Part shown: positions 1 to 8,238 of the stretch, in pieces
Layout: the number at the start of each line of letters is the position of its first letter
Position numbering within the stretch: position 1 is the first letter of the stretch
From: Acidobacteriota bacterium
Lineage (GTDB): Bacteria > Acidobacteriota > Terriglobia > Terriglobales > Acidobacteriaceae
Reading direction: 5' to 3'
DNA length: 64,000 bases
Assembly (NCBI GenBank): GCA_013289765.1
Contig: JABCZI010000012.1
Coordinates: forward strand, 62,001-126,000
Made by a program: the position numbers and the translations under genes
Notes under the pieces: generated by a model
What the model was told of the DNA's origin: nothing
What the model saw: the letters and a program-made list of their open reading frames with translations, nothing else
Database searches by the model: none

Positions 1-694
1 TCTTCTCCATCACCACGGCGCTGACATTTTCTTTCGAGGGATCGAGTACGTAATCCGCTTTCATGTCGCGCGCGATCTTGCGGCGGTGCTGGTTTACTTC
101 GATAGCGAAGACGCTGGTTGCGCCGACGGCGCGGGCTACGGCGATGGCGAATAATCCGATCGGCCCGCATCCTGTGATAGCCACGGTTTTCGCGGCAATT
201 TCGCCCGCCAGAACGGTATGAACCGCATTGCCAAGGGGATCAAGAATCGATGCGTATTCGACGGGAATGGCCGGGTCGAGTTTCCAGATGTTCGATTCTG
301 GAATAACGACGTACTCGGCGAAGGCGCCGTCGGCATCCACGCCAATGATTTTCACGTTCTGGCAGATGTGAGCTTCGCCAGTACGGCATTGCAGGCACTT
401 GCCGCAGGCCACGTGCATTTCGGCGGAAACAAAATCTCCTTCTTTGACGCTTGTGACCTCGTCGCCGAACGCCGCAACCTCTCCGCAGAATTCGTGGCCT
501 GGAATGAGTGGAGGATGAATGCGATTTTGCGCCCAGCGGTCCCAGTTGTATATATGCAGGTCGGTGCCGCAGATGGAGGCGACCTTTACTTTCACGAGAA
601 CGTCGTTGCGGCCGAAGGCTGGAATCTTCACCTCGCGGATCTCGGCGCCAGGCGCAGCCTCCGGCTTTACGACGGCAAGCATTGTGGACGGCAT
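1..694 (-). CDS. tdh: L-threonine 3-dehydrogenase (partial, 3' end outside window)
   Basis: This is a zinc-dependent medium-chain dehydrogenase that oxidises L-threonine to 2-amino-3-ketobutyrate with NAD+. The 231 visible residues hold the catalytic zinc ligands (C42, with H67-E68 in PGHEFCGEV), the structural zinc cluster C97/C100/C103/C111, and the start of the Rossmann domain at about residue 175 (TGCGPIG). The stretch CGTDLHIYNWDRWAQ is typical of Tdh rather than of sorbitol or general alcohol dehydrogenases. The family is about 340 residues long, so roughly a third lies beyond base 1. The start is the ATG at 694. A kbl partner, if present, would be outside the window. Confidence 0.9.
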   Translation of the reverse strand, partial: MPSTMLAVVKPEAAPGAEIREVKIPAFGRNDVLVKVKVASICGTDLHIYNWDRWAQNRIHPPLIPGHEFCGEVAAFGDEVTSVKEGDFVSAEMHVACGKCLQCRTGEAHICQNVKIIGVDADGAFAEYVVIPESNIWKLDPAIPVEYASILDPLGNAVHTVLAGEIAAKTVAITGCGPIGLFAIAVARAVGATSVFAIEVNQHRRKIARDMKADYVLDPSKENVSAVVMEK

Positions 695-789
695 GAGCTA
701 CCTTAGGAATTCCTGATCAGACACAAAACGTTTGATTCTAACACCGCAAGAGTTCCGTTGTTTGCGTGAGCGACGAAGATCAGAACAAG

Positions 790-1347
790 TCACCGTTCCT
801 TCGGCAATCGATTGTCAGGCTTTGGCGGCGCGGTCTTGAAGGCTTCCGACTTGCCTCGCGGGATGCTCAACGTCTTCCATTCGCTTGAGCGCAGATGCTT
901 GCATAAGAACACGATCTGCCCGGCGTGCTGCGCATAGTGGGCGATCTGGCGGTTGATGGCCTGCAGCGCCGTATGCGGCTCGCCGCGAATCGTCACGGTG
1001 CGCATCACGTCCTCGGGCTTGAGCGGTTCGAGGGCAGCGAAGACGCAACCCCATCCTTCTTCCCACCAGTTCATCACATCCGCACGAGTGGTTCCGGCGC
1101 TGAGTTCAAACTCCCGGTCGCGAAAGCGGTCTGGCTTCTCGCCATCGCTGGTGAGGAAGCCAGTGAAACGTGAGCGCATATTTCCCGCGAGATGTTTTAC
1201 CAGGATCGCGACGGAATTCGATTCGGGATCGAGGGTGACAAAAAAATCGTCGTCGCGAAGCTGTGACATGGCGCTCTCTGCCATGCGTTTGTGCCCGCGG
1301 AACTGGCGGACCGCTTCTTCGAGATAATGCGAAGCAATGTCTGACAT
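790..1347 (-). CDS. DUF1572 / DinB-superfamily protein
   Basis: This is a soluble protein of 185 residues with the four-helix DinB-like fold expected for DUF1572. The helical segments around AILVKHLAGNMRSRF and NRQIAHYAQHAGQIVFLCKHL carry the His residues that bind metal in this superfamily. Members are often assigned to thiol-dependent transfer or damage-response roles, but no substrate is known for this group. The start is the ATG at 1347, preceded by a good GAGGAAAG ribosome-binding site; an in-frame extension to 1458 would run back into hyuB. It lies 10 bp downstream of hyuB on the same strand, so the two are probably cotranscribed. Confidence 0.8.
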   Translation of the reverse strand: MSDIASHYLEEAVRQFRGHKRMAESAMSQLRDDDFFVTLDPESNSVAILVKHLAGNMRSRFTGFLTSDGEKPDRFRDREFELSAGTTRADVMNWWEEGWGCVFAALEPLKPEDVMRTVTIRGEPHTALQAINRQIAHYAQHAGQIVFLCKHLRSSEWKTLSIPRGKSEAFKTAPPKPDNRLPKER

Positions 1348-1357
1348 GAACTTTCCT

Positions 1358-3028
1358 CTATGGGTTTGATGCGGGGATAATTGGGATGACACGCCCGCGT
1401 CCGGGTGCCGGCCGGCCCCAGCCGCCTCCGCCCGGCGATTCAATTCTAATTCGCTCACCGGACAGAAGGCGTGTGCTGAACTTCCCTGGCATTTCTTCGA
1501 CCAGGCCGTTCTGCCGGATTACGCTGGCACGCCCGGCGCTTCCCGCGTCGCCGCCGGCCAGACCCCACGGAGCGTGGGTGCGCCGGTCGGCTAGCAGCGT
1601 CACTTCACAGTCGGTAAGAACTTCGATCTCGCGAATAATTCCATCACCGCCGCGGTGCTCGCCATCTCCTCCGCTGGCGGAACGAAGCGAGTAATGGCGA
1701 ACCCGCAAAGGGTACGCGTACTCCAGCGCCTCCGCCGGCGTGTTCAGCGAGTTTGTCATATGAGTATGCACGCCAGAGACACCATCTTTGCCGGGGCGCG
1801 CGCCCATGCCGCCGGCGATTGTCTCGTAGTATGCAAAGGGGTTCTTCGTGCGCGGATCGATTCCACCGATGGTTAAGTTGTTCATGGTACCGGAGGCGGC
1901 GGCAGGAATCTGGCCAGGAATTGCTTGAGCCAGAGCGCGCAGAAGAACGTCAACGATTCGTTGCGAAGTTTCCACATTCCCGCCGGCAACTGCCGCAGGC
2001 GGCCGCGCGTTCACAATCGTGCCTTCTGGGGCAATAACCTGGATGGGCCGCATCAGTCCCGCCGTAGCGGGAACGTCATCGGCCAGCAAGCAGCGAAACA
2101 CGTAGAAGCAGGCCGAATAGGTAATCGCTTCGACCGCGTTCACACTGCCTTCGACTTGCGGATCGCTTCCTGAGAAATCTACTGTGACCTTTCCCTTTCG
2201 GCTACTGGTCACAGTCACAGCGACCTTCACCGGCCTGTCGGTGATACCGTCATTGTCCAGAAAATCTTCCGCGGTATACGAACCTTGCGGAACCCGTTCC
2301 AGAAATGAGCGCATCAATCGCTCGGAATATTCCAGAAGTTCCTGCCCGGCGCGCGTGACCCGGTTGATTCCATATCGCGCGCACACTTCGCGGAGTCGCT
2401 GCGCACCGGTGTGGCAGGCCGCGATCTGGGCGCGCAAATCGCCTTCGCGTTCTTCAGGGGTGCGTACATTGTTAAGCAGAAGTGCCAATACATCTCTGTC
2501 CATCACGCCCTGGTGGATGAGGCGGACGGGTGGAATGCGAAATCCCTCCTGGTAGATTTCGCGGCACAGTCCCATGGATCCTGGATAAGTTCCTCCCACG
2601 TCGGAGTGATGAGCGCGCGACGCGACGTAGAAATCGGGAAGTCGTCCGGTTCTTCGTGGATGAGAATTTAGCCTGACTTTGCTGACACGGCGCCGGTTCG
2701 CGTTCACATAGACAGGTGCGACCAGGGTGATGTCGGGTAGATGCGTTCCTCCGCGAAAGGGATCATTCAACATGACTACGTCACCCGCTCCCATGTCGCA
2801 GGCGGCGATGGCGGCTCGCACCGACATCGGCATTGAGCCCAAATGGACCGGCATGTGGTCGCCCATGGCGATCACTTCTCCATCGCCATCGAAGACAGCG
2901 CAGGAATAATCACGGCGCTCTTTGATGTTCGGAGAAAACGCTGTCCGCCGAAGAGCGGCGCCCATCTCCTCGGCAATGGAATGGAAGAGGTTCTTGAAGA
3001 TTTCCAATTCAATGGGATCGATCTTCAT
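1358..3028 (-). CDS. hyuB: Hydantoinase B / 5-oxoprolinase-type subunit
   Basis: This 556-residue protein belongs to the HyuB family, which works with HyuA in ATP-dependent opening of hydantoins or 5-oxoproline. Family hallmarks are the N-terminal DPIELEIFKNLFHSIAEEMG, the block GDGEVIAMGDHMPVHLGSMP, the motif NDPFRGGTHLPD, and a Gly-rich end (SPGGGGWGRP). The start is the ATG at 3028. The open frame continues upstream to 3118, but those codons come from an intergenic repeat (reading as PTTNDQR) and are not expected to be translated. No hyuA is adjacent, so the usual partner is elsewhere or absent. Confidence 0.88.
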   Translation of the reverse strand: MKIDPIELEIFKNLFHSIAEEMGAALRRTAFSPNIKERRDYSCAVFDGDGEVIAMGDHMPVHLGSMPMSVRAAIAACDMGAGDVVMLNDPFRGGTHLPDITLVAPVYVNANRRRVSKVRLNSHPRRTGRLPDFYVASRAHHSDVGGTYPGSMGLCREIYQEGFRIPPVRLIHQGVMDRDVLALLLNNVRTPEEREGDLRAQIAACHTGAQRLREVCARYGINRVTRAGQELLEYSERLMRSFLERVPQGSYTAEDFLDNDGITDRPVKVAVTVTSSRKGKVTVDFSGSDPQVEGSVNAVEAITYSACFYVFRCLLADDVPATAGLMRPIQVIAPEGTIVNARPPAAVAGGNVETSQRIVDVLLRALAQAIPGQIPAAASGTMNNLTIGGIDPRTKNPFAYYETIAGGMGARPGKDGVSGVHTHMTNSLNTPAEALEYAYPLRVRHYSLRSASGGDGEHRGGDGIIREIEVLTDCEVTLLADRRTHAPWGLAGGDAGSAGRASVIRQNGLVEEMPGKFSTRLLSGERIRIESPGGGGWGRPAPGRGRVIPIIPASNP

Positions 3029-3046
3029 GTGGCGCAGTGTACCGGA

Positions 3047-3185
3047 AGTTAGTCGTTGGTCGTTAGTCGTTGGCCGTTGGCAAAGAGACGAGTTGCTTTG
3101 AGACAGGCCTGCTCTCAAACGTTTTCAGTTGCAAAAGCTCTTCGCGTCAAAGTGCAAACGACTAGCGACTAGCGACCAGCGACGG
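3047..3185. repeat. Long-armed inverted repeat, family A (copy 1)
   Basis: The left arm (3047-3102) is built of reiterated CGTTGGTCGTTAGTCGTTGG units. The right arm (about 3125-3185) is roughly its reverse complement (CGACTAGCGACTAGCGACC). Together they form a long imperfect hairpin just upstream of hyuB. Related copies lie at 7251-7358 and, as a half element, at 18326-18357. Confidence 0.75.
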
Positions 3186-3225
3186 ACTTCCCGAGTGAAA
3201 TTCTTTTATTTCCAACAAATTTATG

Positions 3226-3257
3226 TTGACACTGTGTTCACAGTGCCGCAATATCTT
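3226..3257 (+). promoter_or_regulatory. Candidate promoter with palindromic operator
   Basis: A perfect -35 box TTGACA lies at 3226-3231. Possible -10 elements are CAATAT (3249-3254) and TATCTT (3252-3257), giving spacers of 17 or 20 bases. A perfect 7-bp palindrome, CACTGTG-TT-CACAGTG (3230-3245), overlaps the -35 and the spacer, where a regulator would bind. Transcription from here would read through the micro-ORF at 3360 to the terminator at 3443. The downstream MerR protein is one candidate regulator; that link is inference. Confidence 0.5.
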
Positions 3258-3359
3258 GTATTAACGATGCTACCCGTACCAGAACTTGGGTGGCGTAACG
3301 CATTTGGGCCCAGTACTTAGAACCTTTGCAAGGGAAAAATCGCTCACGGAGGAACCTTC

Positions 3360-3398
3360 ATGGCAACGAAAAAGAAGGCAAAAAAGAAGAAACACTAA
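3360..3398 (+). CDS. Lysine-rich micro-ORF (12 residues)
   Basis: The ATG at 3360 follows a strong GGAGG site (3348-3352) at 7-base spacing and opens a 12-codon frame, MATKKKAKKKKH, ending in TAA. Eight of the 12 residues are lysine. A promoter-like TTGACA lies upstream and a perfect intrinsic terminator follows 45 bases after the stop, so the unit looks like a free-standing short transcript. It may make a basic micropeptide, act as a leader, or be a small RNA with an incidental frame. No function can be assigned from sequence. Confidence 0.5.
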   Translation: MATKKKAKKKKH

Positions 3399-3442
3399 TC
3401 GTCGGCGAAACGATACTTCGCACGGGCCGAGATTTTCAACCA

Positions 3443-3482
3443 GCCTCTCAAGAGAAGCACCTCTTGAGAGGCGTTTCCTTTT
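3443..3482 (+). terminator. Intrinsic terminator after the micro-ORF
   Basis: A perfect 12-bp stem, GCCTCTCAAGAG (3443-3454) with CTCTTGAGAGGC (3461-3472), closes a 6-base loop and is followed by GTTTCCTTTT. It ends the short transcript that carries the micro-ORF and separates it from the MerR gene. Confidence 0.8.
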
Positions 3483-3671
3483 GAGAGCAATTGGCAATTA
3501 GAATTTAGCCCTACGGAATTGGTCTGCGGCAGATGCTGATGGCCGCGCGGACTAATTGCTAAGTTCCCATTCCTGGTGCCGATCACTATCCTGACCCGCA
3601 AAATTCTCCACGCGGAACTCCAGTGTGTGTCACAATATTCAGCACGCCAAGGTCGAACGGGTGCGAAGAAT

Positions 3672-4091
3672 ATGAGTCCCAGGACGACGAAGAGCGCAGC
3701 GAAGAACGCAGCGAAGAATAAGACGGATGAAATTTTCATTCCGGATAAGCTGTACTTCCGCATCGGCGAAGTCGCCACGCTGTGCCGCCTGCCCGCCTAC
3801 GTGCTGCGCTTCTGGGAAAGCGAGTTCCCGCAACTCAAGCCAGTGAAAAGCAGCACGGGACAACGGATGTATCGCAGACGCGACGTGGAAAGCGTTTTGC
3901 GCATCAAGCAATTGCTTTACGATCAAGGATTTACGATTGTGGGCGCGAGGCAGCAACTGCGGTCAGAAACGAAAAGCGATAAAGGTCAGGCGGCGATTCC
4001 ATTCCCCGCGCAGTCGCCAGCCGAGATCCAGCGCATCCGCCAGGGTTTGCGCGAGATTTTGAATTTGCTTTCCACGCGGCGGATGGGCTAG
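3672..4091 (+). CDS. MerR-family transcriptional regulator
   Basis: This 139-residue protein has a MerR-type winged helix-turn-helix ([27 protein letters not shown], then [20 protein letters not shown]), followed by a short C-terminal helix. It lacks a recognisable metal- or drug-sensing domain, like the orphan MerR/MlrA-like regulators found in many acidobacteria. The chosen ATG at 3672 is followed by a Lys/Ala-rich linker; an upstream in-frame start at 3576 has no good ribosome site. The 7-bp palindrome near 3230 could be its operator, but nothing in the sequence proves that. The gene stands alone. Confidence 0.8.
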   Translation: MSPRTTKSAAKNAAKNKTDEIFIPDKLYFRIGEVATLCRLPAYVLRFWESEFPQLKPVKSSTGQRMYRRRDVESVLRIKQLLYDQGFTIVGARQQLRSETKSDKGQAAIPFPAQSPAEIQRIRQGLREILNLLSTRRMG

Positions 4092-4114
4092 TCAGATCTT
4101 CATCAGGCGAATCT

Positions 4115-4315
4115 TCAAGCGACGCGTTCGGACGCTGCTTTCTTGATCTTTCCCGCATTCGCTGCGTCCAGGCGGATCCGGCTGACGCGCGCCGTCTCCT
4201 GAAGTAGATCGTCAGTAACGCGCGCGCCGTCGCCCGCCATCACTGACCCAGCGGCCAATGCAAAACGCAGCGCGTCGGCCTGATCCTCAAAATACAGAAT
4301 GACTTGCCCGGACAT
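4115..4315 (-). CDS. Small conserved-type hypothetical protein
   Basis: This 66-residue protein starts MSGQVILYFEDQADALRFALAAGSVM and ends in a basic tail. A GGGGG ribosome site lies just upstream of the ATG at 4315. The sequence is compact and predicted soluble, with an alpha/beta start. It resembles small uncharacterised acidobacterial proteins from memory, but the function is unknown. It faces the MerR gene. Confidence 0.6.
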   Translation of the reverse strand: MSGQVILYFEDQADALRFALAAGSVMAGDGARVTDDLLQETARVSRIRLDAANAGKIKKAASERVA

Positions 4316-4497
4316 AAGAATCCCCCGAAGTGAACTACTTGCAACCGCGGCTTTGGAAAGAACTTTGACGAGGCGGCGTCGATCGCCTGACGCATGGAAC
4401 TTTCTCAGATTGTGCGCGAGCGGGGGGTGGTATTCAAAGTGCTTTTCTTGGTTCGGGGATAATCGGGAGTGCAGGTTTGCGCATTTCCGGAGTTAAT

Positions 4498-4574
4498 TGG
4501 TCGGGACGGGCAGATTTGAACTGCCGACCCCTCGCACCCCAAGCGAGTGCTCTACCAGGCTGAGCCACGTCCCG
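4498..4574 (-). tRNA. tRNA-Pro (anticodon GGG)
   Basis: The minus strand folds into a complete cloverleaf. The acceptor stem is CGGGACG/CGTCCCG, the anticodon stem CTCGC/GCGAG encloses the loop TTGGGGT with anticodon GGG, and the T arm contains GTTCAAATC. Discriminator A and a genome-encoded CCA (4498-4500 on the plus strand as tgg) complete the 3' end. Length is 77 nt. Confidence 0.95.
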
Positions 4575-4675
4575 ACTAGGAAGGAACCCGCTGTTTTGCA
4601 TTCGCAGCGGATGGGGTTAACTAGGGGATTTTATCATTAGTGGCACGGTTTCGCCGCATTCGATTAGCAGGCTCG

Positions 4676-7243
4676 TCAGGAAGGCCGCCTGGGTCGCTTG
4701 CGTTTTGATTTGCGCGGGTGCGCTGGAGGCCGCGCCGGCGTTTCGTCTAAAACCGCGAACTGAATTTTCTTTTCCACCGGGTCGATGCGGTCCACGATCA
4801 CGCGAATTCTTTGTCCCAGGCTGTAGGTCTTGCGCGAGCGCTGTCCGATGATCTGGCGCGTGTTTTCGTGATAAGCGTAGACATCGTCGGTGAGCGTGTT
4901 CAGCGGGACCAGCCCTTCCACGAACAAATCGGTGAGTTCGACGAAGAAGCCGAATTTGGTGACGCTGGTGATGAGCCCATCGAAATCTTCGCCGACGCGG
5001 TCCTGCATGAACTTGGCTTTCTTTCCCTCCATGAGATCGCGCTCGGCCTCATCGGCGCGGCGTTCTGACTGACTGGATTCCTCTGCGATGCTGTGGAGCT
5101 CTTCGAGAGGAATGGGACCGCTCAAGGGTTCGAGTTCTTGATCTTTGTCGTGATCGCGCCGCTTGGACCACGGCGTGGGCGACTCCGTCTGCGCGTGGCG
5201 AGTGAATACAGCAGGAGATGTCCCCACGGGAATCTCTCCATCGTGCTTTTCTGCCGATTCGTGCAGCACGTCCTTCAAAATTCGGTGCACGATCAAATCC
5301 GGATAGCGTCGGATCGGCGACGTGAAGTGGGTATAGCTCGTGGCAGCCAGGGCGAAGTGGCCGAGATTTTCTTCCGAATAGCGCGCTTGTTTGAGCGAGC
5401 GCAACATCAGGTAACTCAAGATGCGCTCTTCTGGTTTGCCAGCGATCTTGGCCGCCAGTTTCTGATACATCCGCGGCGTGATGTGGACATCTTTCGGCAC
5501 TTCGATGGTGCGCGCCTGTTTGCCGGTACCGCGCGCGGCACGGCGATCGGTTTTGAATTGCACGCGGTGAATGGGCAACGCGCCCACTCCCAGGGAATAT
5601 CCGAACGTTGCGGCAATCACTTCGAAATCGTAAACGCGTTTTGCATCCGGCTTCTCGTGGACACGGTAGAGCGACGCAATGCGTTTCGACTCCAGATACT
5701 GCGCGACGCACTCGTTGGCCGAAAGCATGAACTCTTCGATCAGTCGATGAGCGGTGTTGCGCTCGGAGCGGGAAATGCTTTTCATCAAGCCAAATTCATC
5801 GAACTCGATGACCGGCTCCGGCAGGTCGAAGTCGATCGATCCCCGGCGCTGTCGTTTTCGGTTGAGGATCAGGGCAAGATCGCGCATCAGCTCGAACGTC
5901 GGCACCAGCGGCGCATAGCGCTCGCGGGTCGCGGCATCGCCTTCGAGTACGGCGTTGACGGCGGTATACGTCATGCGCTCGGACGAGCGGATTACTCCTT
6001 CGCAGAGTTCATAGCCTAGAATTTCTCCGCGAGCATCGATCTGCATCACACACGACAAGACCAATCGTTCGACCTGCGGACGCAGGCTGCAGATGTCCGT
6101 CGACAATTCCAGCGGCAGCATGGGGACGGCCCGGTCCGGAAAGTAAACACTGGTGCCGCGAAGCCGCGCCTCCTGGTCGAGCGCCGAATCGGGGATGACG
6201 TATTGCGCCACGTCGGCGATATGCACCTGCAATTCGAAATTTCCACCGGAAAGTTGGCGCACAGTGACGGCGTCGTCAAAGTCGCGGGCAGTTTCGCCGT
6301 CAATGGTGACGATGGGCAGCGTGCGGAAATCGCGGCGATGGAGAAGTTCCGCCGACGGAATGACAGCGGGAATGTTCTGCGCCTCTTCGAGCGTTGCCGG
6401 AGGAAAGTGATGCGGCAGATGAAATTTGCGAATCGTGATCTCAACGTCGACTCCGAAGTCGTCTTGCCGGCCAAGAATTTCAACGACCCGGCCCTTGGGA
6501 TTTTGCGTCGGCGTCGGCCAATCGGTAATTTCGACATCGACGACGATGCCTTCAAGATCGTCCCAATCTGCGCGGCGAGAAGCTTCTTCGCCGAGCACTC
6601 GGTCAACAGACTTTTTTCGCAGCGCGGGCGTTTCCGCGGCTTTTTCGTGAGCTTTTTCCTGAACCTTTTCCTGAACGTCAGGAATCTCAGACCCCGCCGG
6701 GATCACGATGTCCATGGTGATCTTGCTATCGAGCGGCTTGACGGTATTGTGGCGGGTGCCGTAATGAAAAATTCCAACCACGGTGGGATGCGCACGGACG
6801 ACGGGCCTCACGATGCGGCCTTCGGCGCGGCCATCGGGACGAGTCGCGACGACATCGACCAGCACGCGGTCGCCGTGCATCGCATTCCCAATAGCATGTG
6901 GCGGAATGAAGATATCGCCCACGAGACGCGACTTGAGCGATGGACTGAGCGAACTCGCGTCAGGTATGACGAAGCCGAAGCCATCGCGATGCATGGTGAG
7001 GCGTCCAACCACAAGATGCTTGTCATTTTTGTCGGAGGCCTTGTCGGCGGCGGGTTGCGGCAGGGCGTAGCGGTCGGAATTGAGCTGAACTAAATCGCCG
7101 GAAGTGACGAGTTTCTGAAGACGAGTATCGAGGTCTCCGCGGGCACTTCCATGCAATCCCAACTCGCGCACCAACTGCTTGAATCCAGCAGAGCGCTTGG
7201 GCTGGCGTGCGATGTGTTTGAGGATTACGGAATCGGAAATCAT
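4676..7243 (-). CDS. rnr: Ribonuclease R
   Basis: This is an 855-residue 3'-5' exoribonuclease of the RNB family that degrades structured RNA and acts in RNA quality control. In order it has an N-terminal winged-helix region, a cold-shock-like domain (VGRLTMHRDGFGFVIPD), the RNB catalytic core with the metal-binding acidic run DGETARDFDDAV, and a C-terminal S1 domain (DGLITSVTKFGFFVELTD) followed by a basic tail. Two stretches seem to be lineage insertions: a Gln/Glu/Lys-rich piece near residue 190 (VQEKVQEKAHEKA) and about 60 charged residues before the conserved AEESSQSERRADEAERDL. The start ATG at 7243 directly follows repeat family A. Confidence 0.93.
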   Translation of the reverse strand: MISDSVILKHIARQPKRSAGFKQLVRELGLHGSARGDLDTRLQKLVTSGDLVQLNSDRYALPQPAADKASDKNDKHLVVGRLTMHRDGFGFVIPDASSLSPSLKSRLVGDIFIPPHAIGNAMHGDRVLVDVVATRPDGRAEGRIVRPVVRAHPTVVGIFHYGTRHNTVKPLDSKITMDIVIPAGSEIPDVQEKVQEKAHEKAAETPALRKKSVDRVLGEEASRRADWDDLEGIVVDVEITDWPTPTQNPKGRVVEILGRQDDFGVDVEITIRKFHLPHHFPPATLEEAQNIPAVIPSAELLHRRDFRTLPIVTIDGETARDFDDAVTVRQLSGGNFELQVHIADVAQYVIPDSALDQEARLRGTSVYFPDRAVPMLPLELSTDICSLRPQVERLVLSCVMQIDARGEILGYELCEGVIRSSERMTYTAVNAVLEGDAATRERYAPLVPTFELMRDLALILNRKRQRRGSIDFDLPEPVIEFDEFGLMKSISRSERNTAHRLIEEFMLSANECVAQYLESKRIASLYRVHEKPDAKRVYDFEVIAATFGYSLGVGALPIHRVQFKTDRRAARGTGKQARTIEVPKDVHITPRMYQKLAAKIAGKPEERILSYLMLRSLKQARYSEENLGHFALAATSYTHFTSPIRRYPDLIVHRILKDVLHESAEKHDGEIPVGTSPAVFTRHAQTESPTPWSKRRDHDKDQELEPLSGPIPLEELHSIAEESSQSERRADEAERDLMEGKKAKFMQDRVGEDFDGLITSVTKFGFFVELTDLFVEGLVPLNTLTDDVYAYHENTRQIIGQRSRKTYSLGQRIRVIVDRIDPVEKKIQFAVLDETPARPPAHPRKSKRKRPRRPS

Positions 7244-7250
7244 GGGAACA

Positions 7251-7358
7251 GTCGTTGGTCGTTAGTCCTTGGTCGTTAGCCAAACGCTGATGCCATAATC
7301 CTAGCCTAAAATTTGCGTTGAGCGATTTGCCAACGACTAAAGACCAACGACCAACGAC
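7251..7358. repeat. Long-armed inverted repeat, family A (copy 2)
   Basis: The left arm (7251-7295) reads GTCGTTGGTCGTTAGTCC and continues with similar units. The right arm (7316-7358) is its imperfect reverse complement, ending CCAACGACCAACGAC. The hairpin fills the gap between rnr and the DinB-type gene, so it would lie in the untranslated part of their minus-strand transcript. Confidence 0.75.
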
Positions 7359-7365
7359 GTTTTTC

Positions 7366-7926
7366 TCACCGGCTCGCCGCAAAATACTTCTCTTCCAGAA
7401 TGCCGCGATGATGCAACTCGTGTCCGGCGATGATGTAAGCGATCCCGCGCACCGTAACTTCGTTCTTGTTGGCAATGCCGCGCCGCTGCCACGCGGCTTC
7501 ATCGAGATTACGCAAGAGCGAAAGTGTGGCGCGGCGCACCGCGATGAAATCCTCGACCACATCGTTAAGGGGATGATTCGCGAAAGGCCCATTGCGCACG
7601 TAGTCGTCCTGCTCAAACCCTGCGAGGGGCGTGGCATCGGCGCGCGCAATGCGCATGGCGCGGTAAGCAAAGACGCGTTCGGTATCGCAAACGTGACCCA
7701 GCACTTCCTTGGCGCACCACTTCCCCGGCGCATAGCGGAAATCGCCGTCGGCATCGTCGCGTCCGGAAAGCAATAGCATGGTTTGCCGCCGTTGCTGGTC
7801 AAGCGCATCCAGAATCTGCTCGCCCGGAATCAAGGCTACGTAGCGTTCGTAATAGGGCGCGTACTCCCCGGGTTGCGGTCGACCGACGTTGAAAGACGTA
7901 GCAGAGATTACGGCTGGGTCCCACAT
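7366..7926 (-). CDS. DinB-family protein (DinB_2 / YfiT-like)
   Basis: This 186-residue protein has the DinB four-helix bundle with a likely metal site: GHVCDTERVFAYR in the middle and AGHELHHRGILEEKYF near the C-terminus. Related proteins are metal-dependent hydrolases or transferases using low-molecular-weight thiols; the substrate here is unknown. The start at 7926 is set by an AGGAG site nine bases upstream; a longer frame exists but lacks homology-like sequence. It sits upstream of rnr on the same strand, separated by repeat A. Confidence 0.82.
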   Translation of the reverse strand: MWDPAVISATSFNVGRPQPGEYAPYYERYVALIPGEQILDALDQQRRQTMLLLSGRDDADGDFRYAPGKWCAKEVLGHVCDTERVFAYRAMRIARADATPLAGFEQDDYVRNGPFANHPLNDVVEDFIAVRRATLSLLRNLDEAAWQRRGIANKNEVTVRGIAYIIAGHELHHRGILEEKYFAASR

Positions 7927-8238
7927 AGTTTGCTCCTGATGGCTGGATGGAAGCTGCGACAAATGTTCGAGCCAAGAGCATACTCCGAGCGACAATAAAA
8001 CTGTAGTTTCGCTGAATCTCTTGGGAATCCTTACACTGTATGAAGGCCAAACGTAGAGCGCCGCTGCGCAAACAGCGGGTGCTTTCGGATACCAAAGTCG
8101 GTACCATGCTAGGAAACTCTGTTGAAAATAAAGGGTTTTCCACAGCGCTCGCATTGAGACTGGGGAGTACAATTCTATTTGGTCACGCAAGTGCGGCACG
8201 TGATCCCAATCCCAACGAGGAAAGGAAGTTTGTAACCC

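Noticed and set aside
3047-3185. Reiterated CGTTGGTCGTTAG units look at first like a CRISPR array
   Set aside because: Units are 7-15 bases with no unique spacers of constant length and no cas genes; the overall form is an inverted repeat.
5093-6019. Long plus-strand frame (308 codons) opposite rnr
   Set aside because: It is the antisense shadow of a clear RNase R coding region, with no ribosome site or recognisable domain.
6203-7093. Plus-strand frame of 296 codons inside rnr
   Set aside because: Antisense shadow of conserved RNase R sequence.
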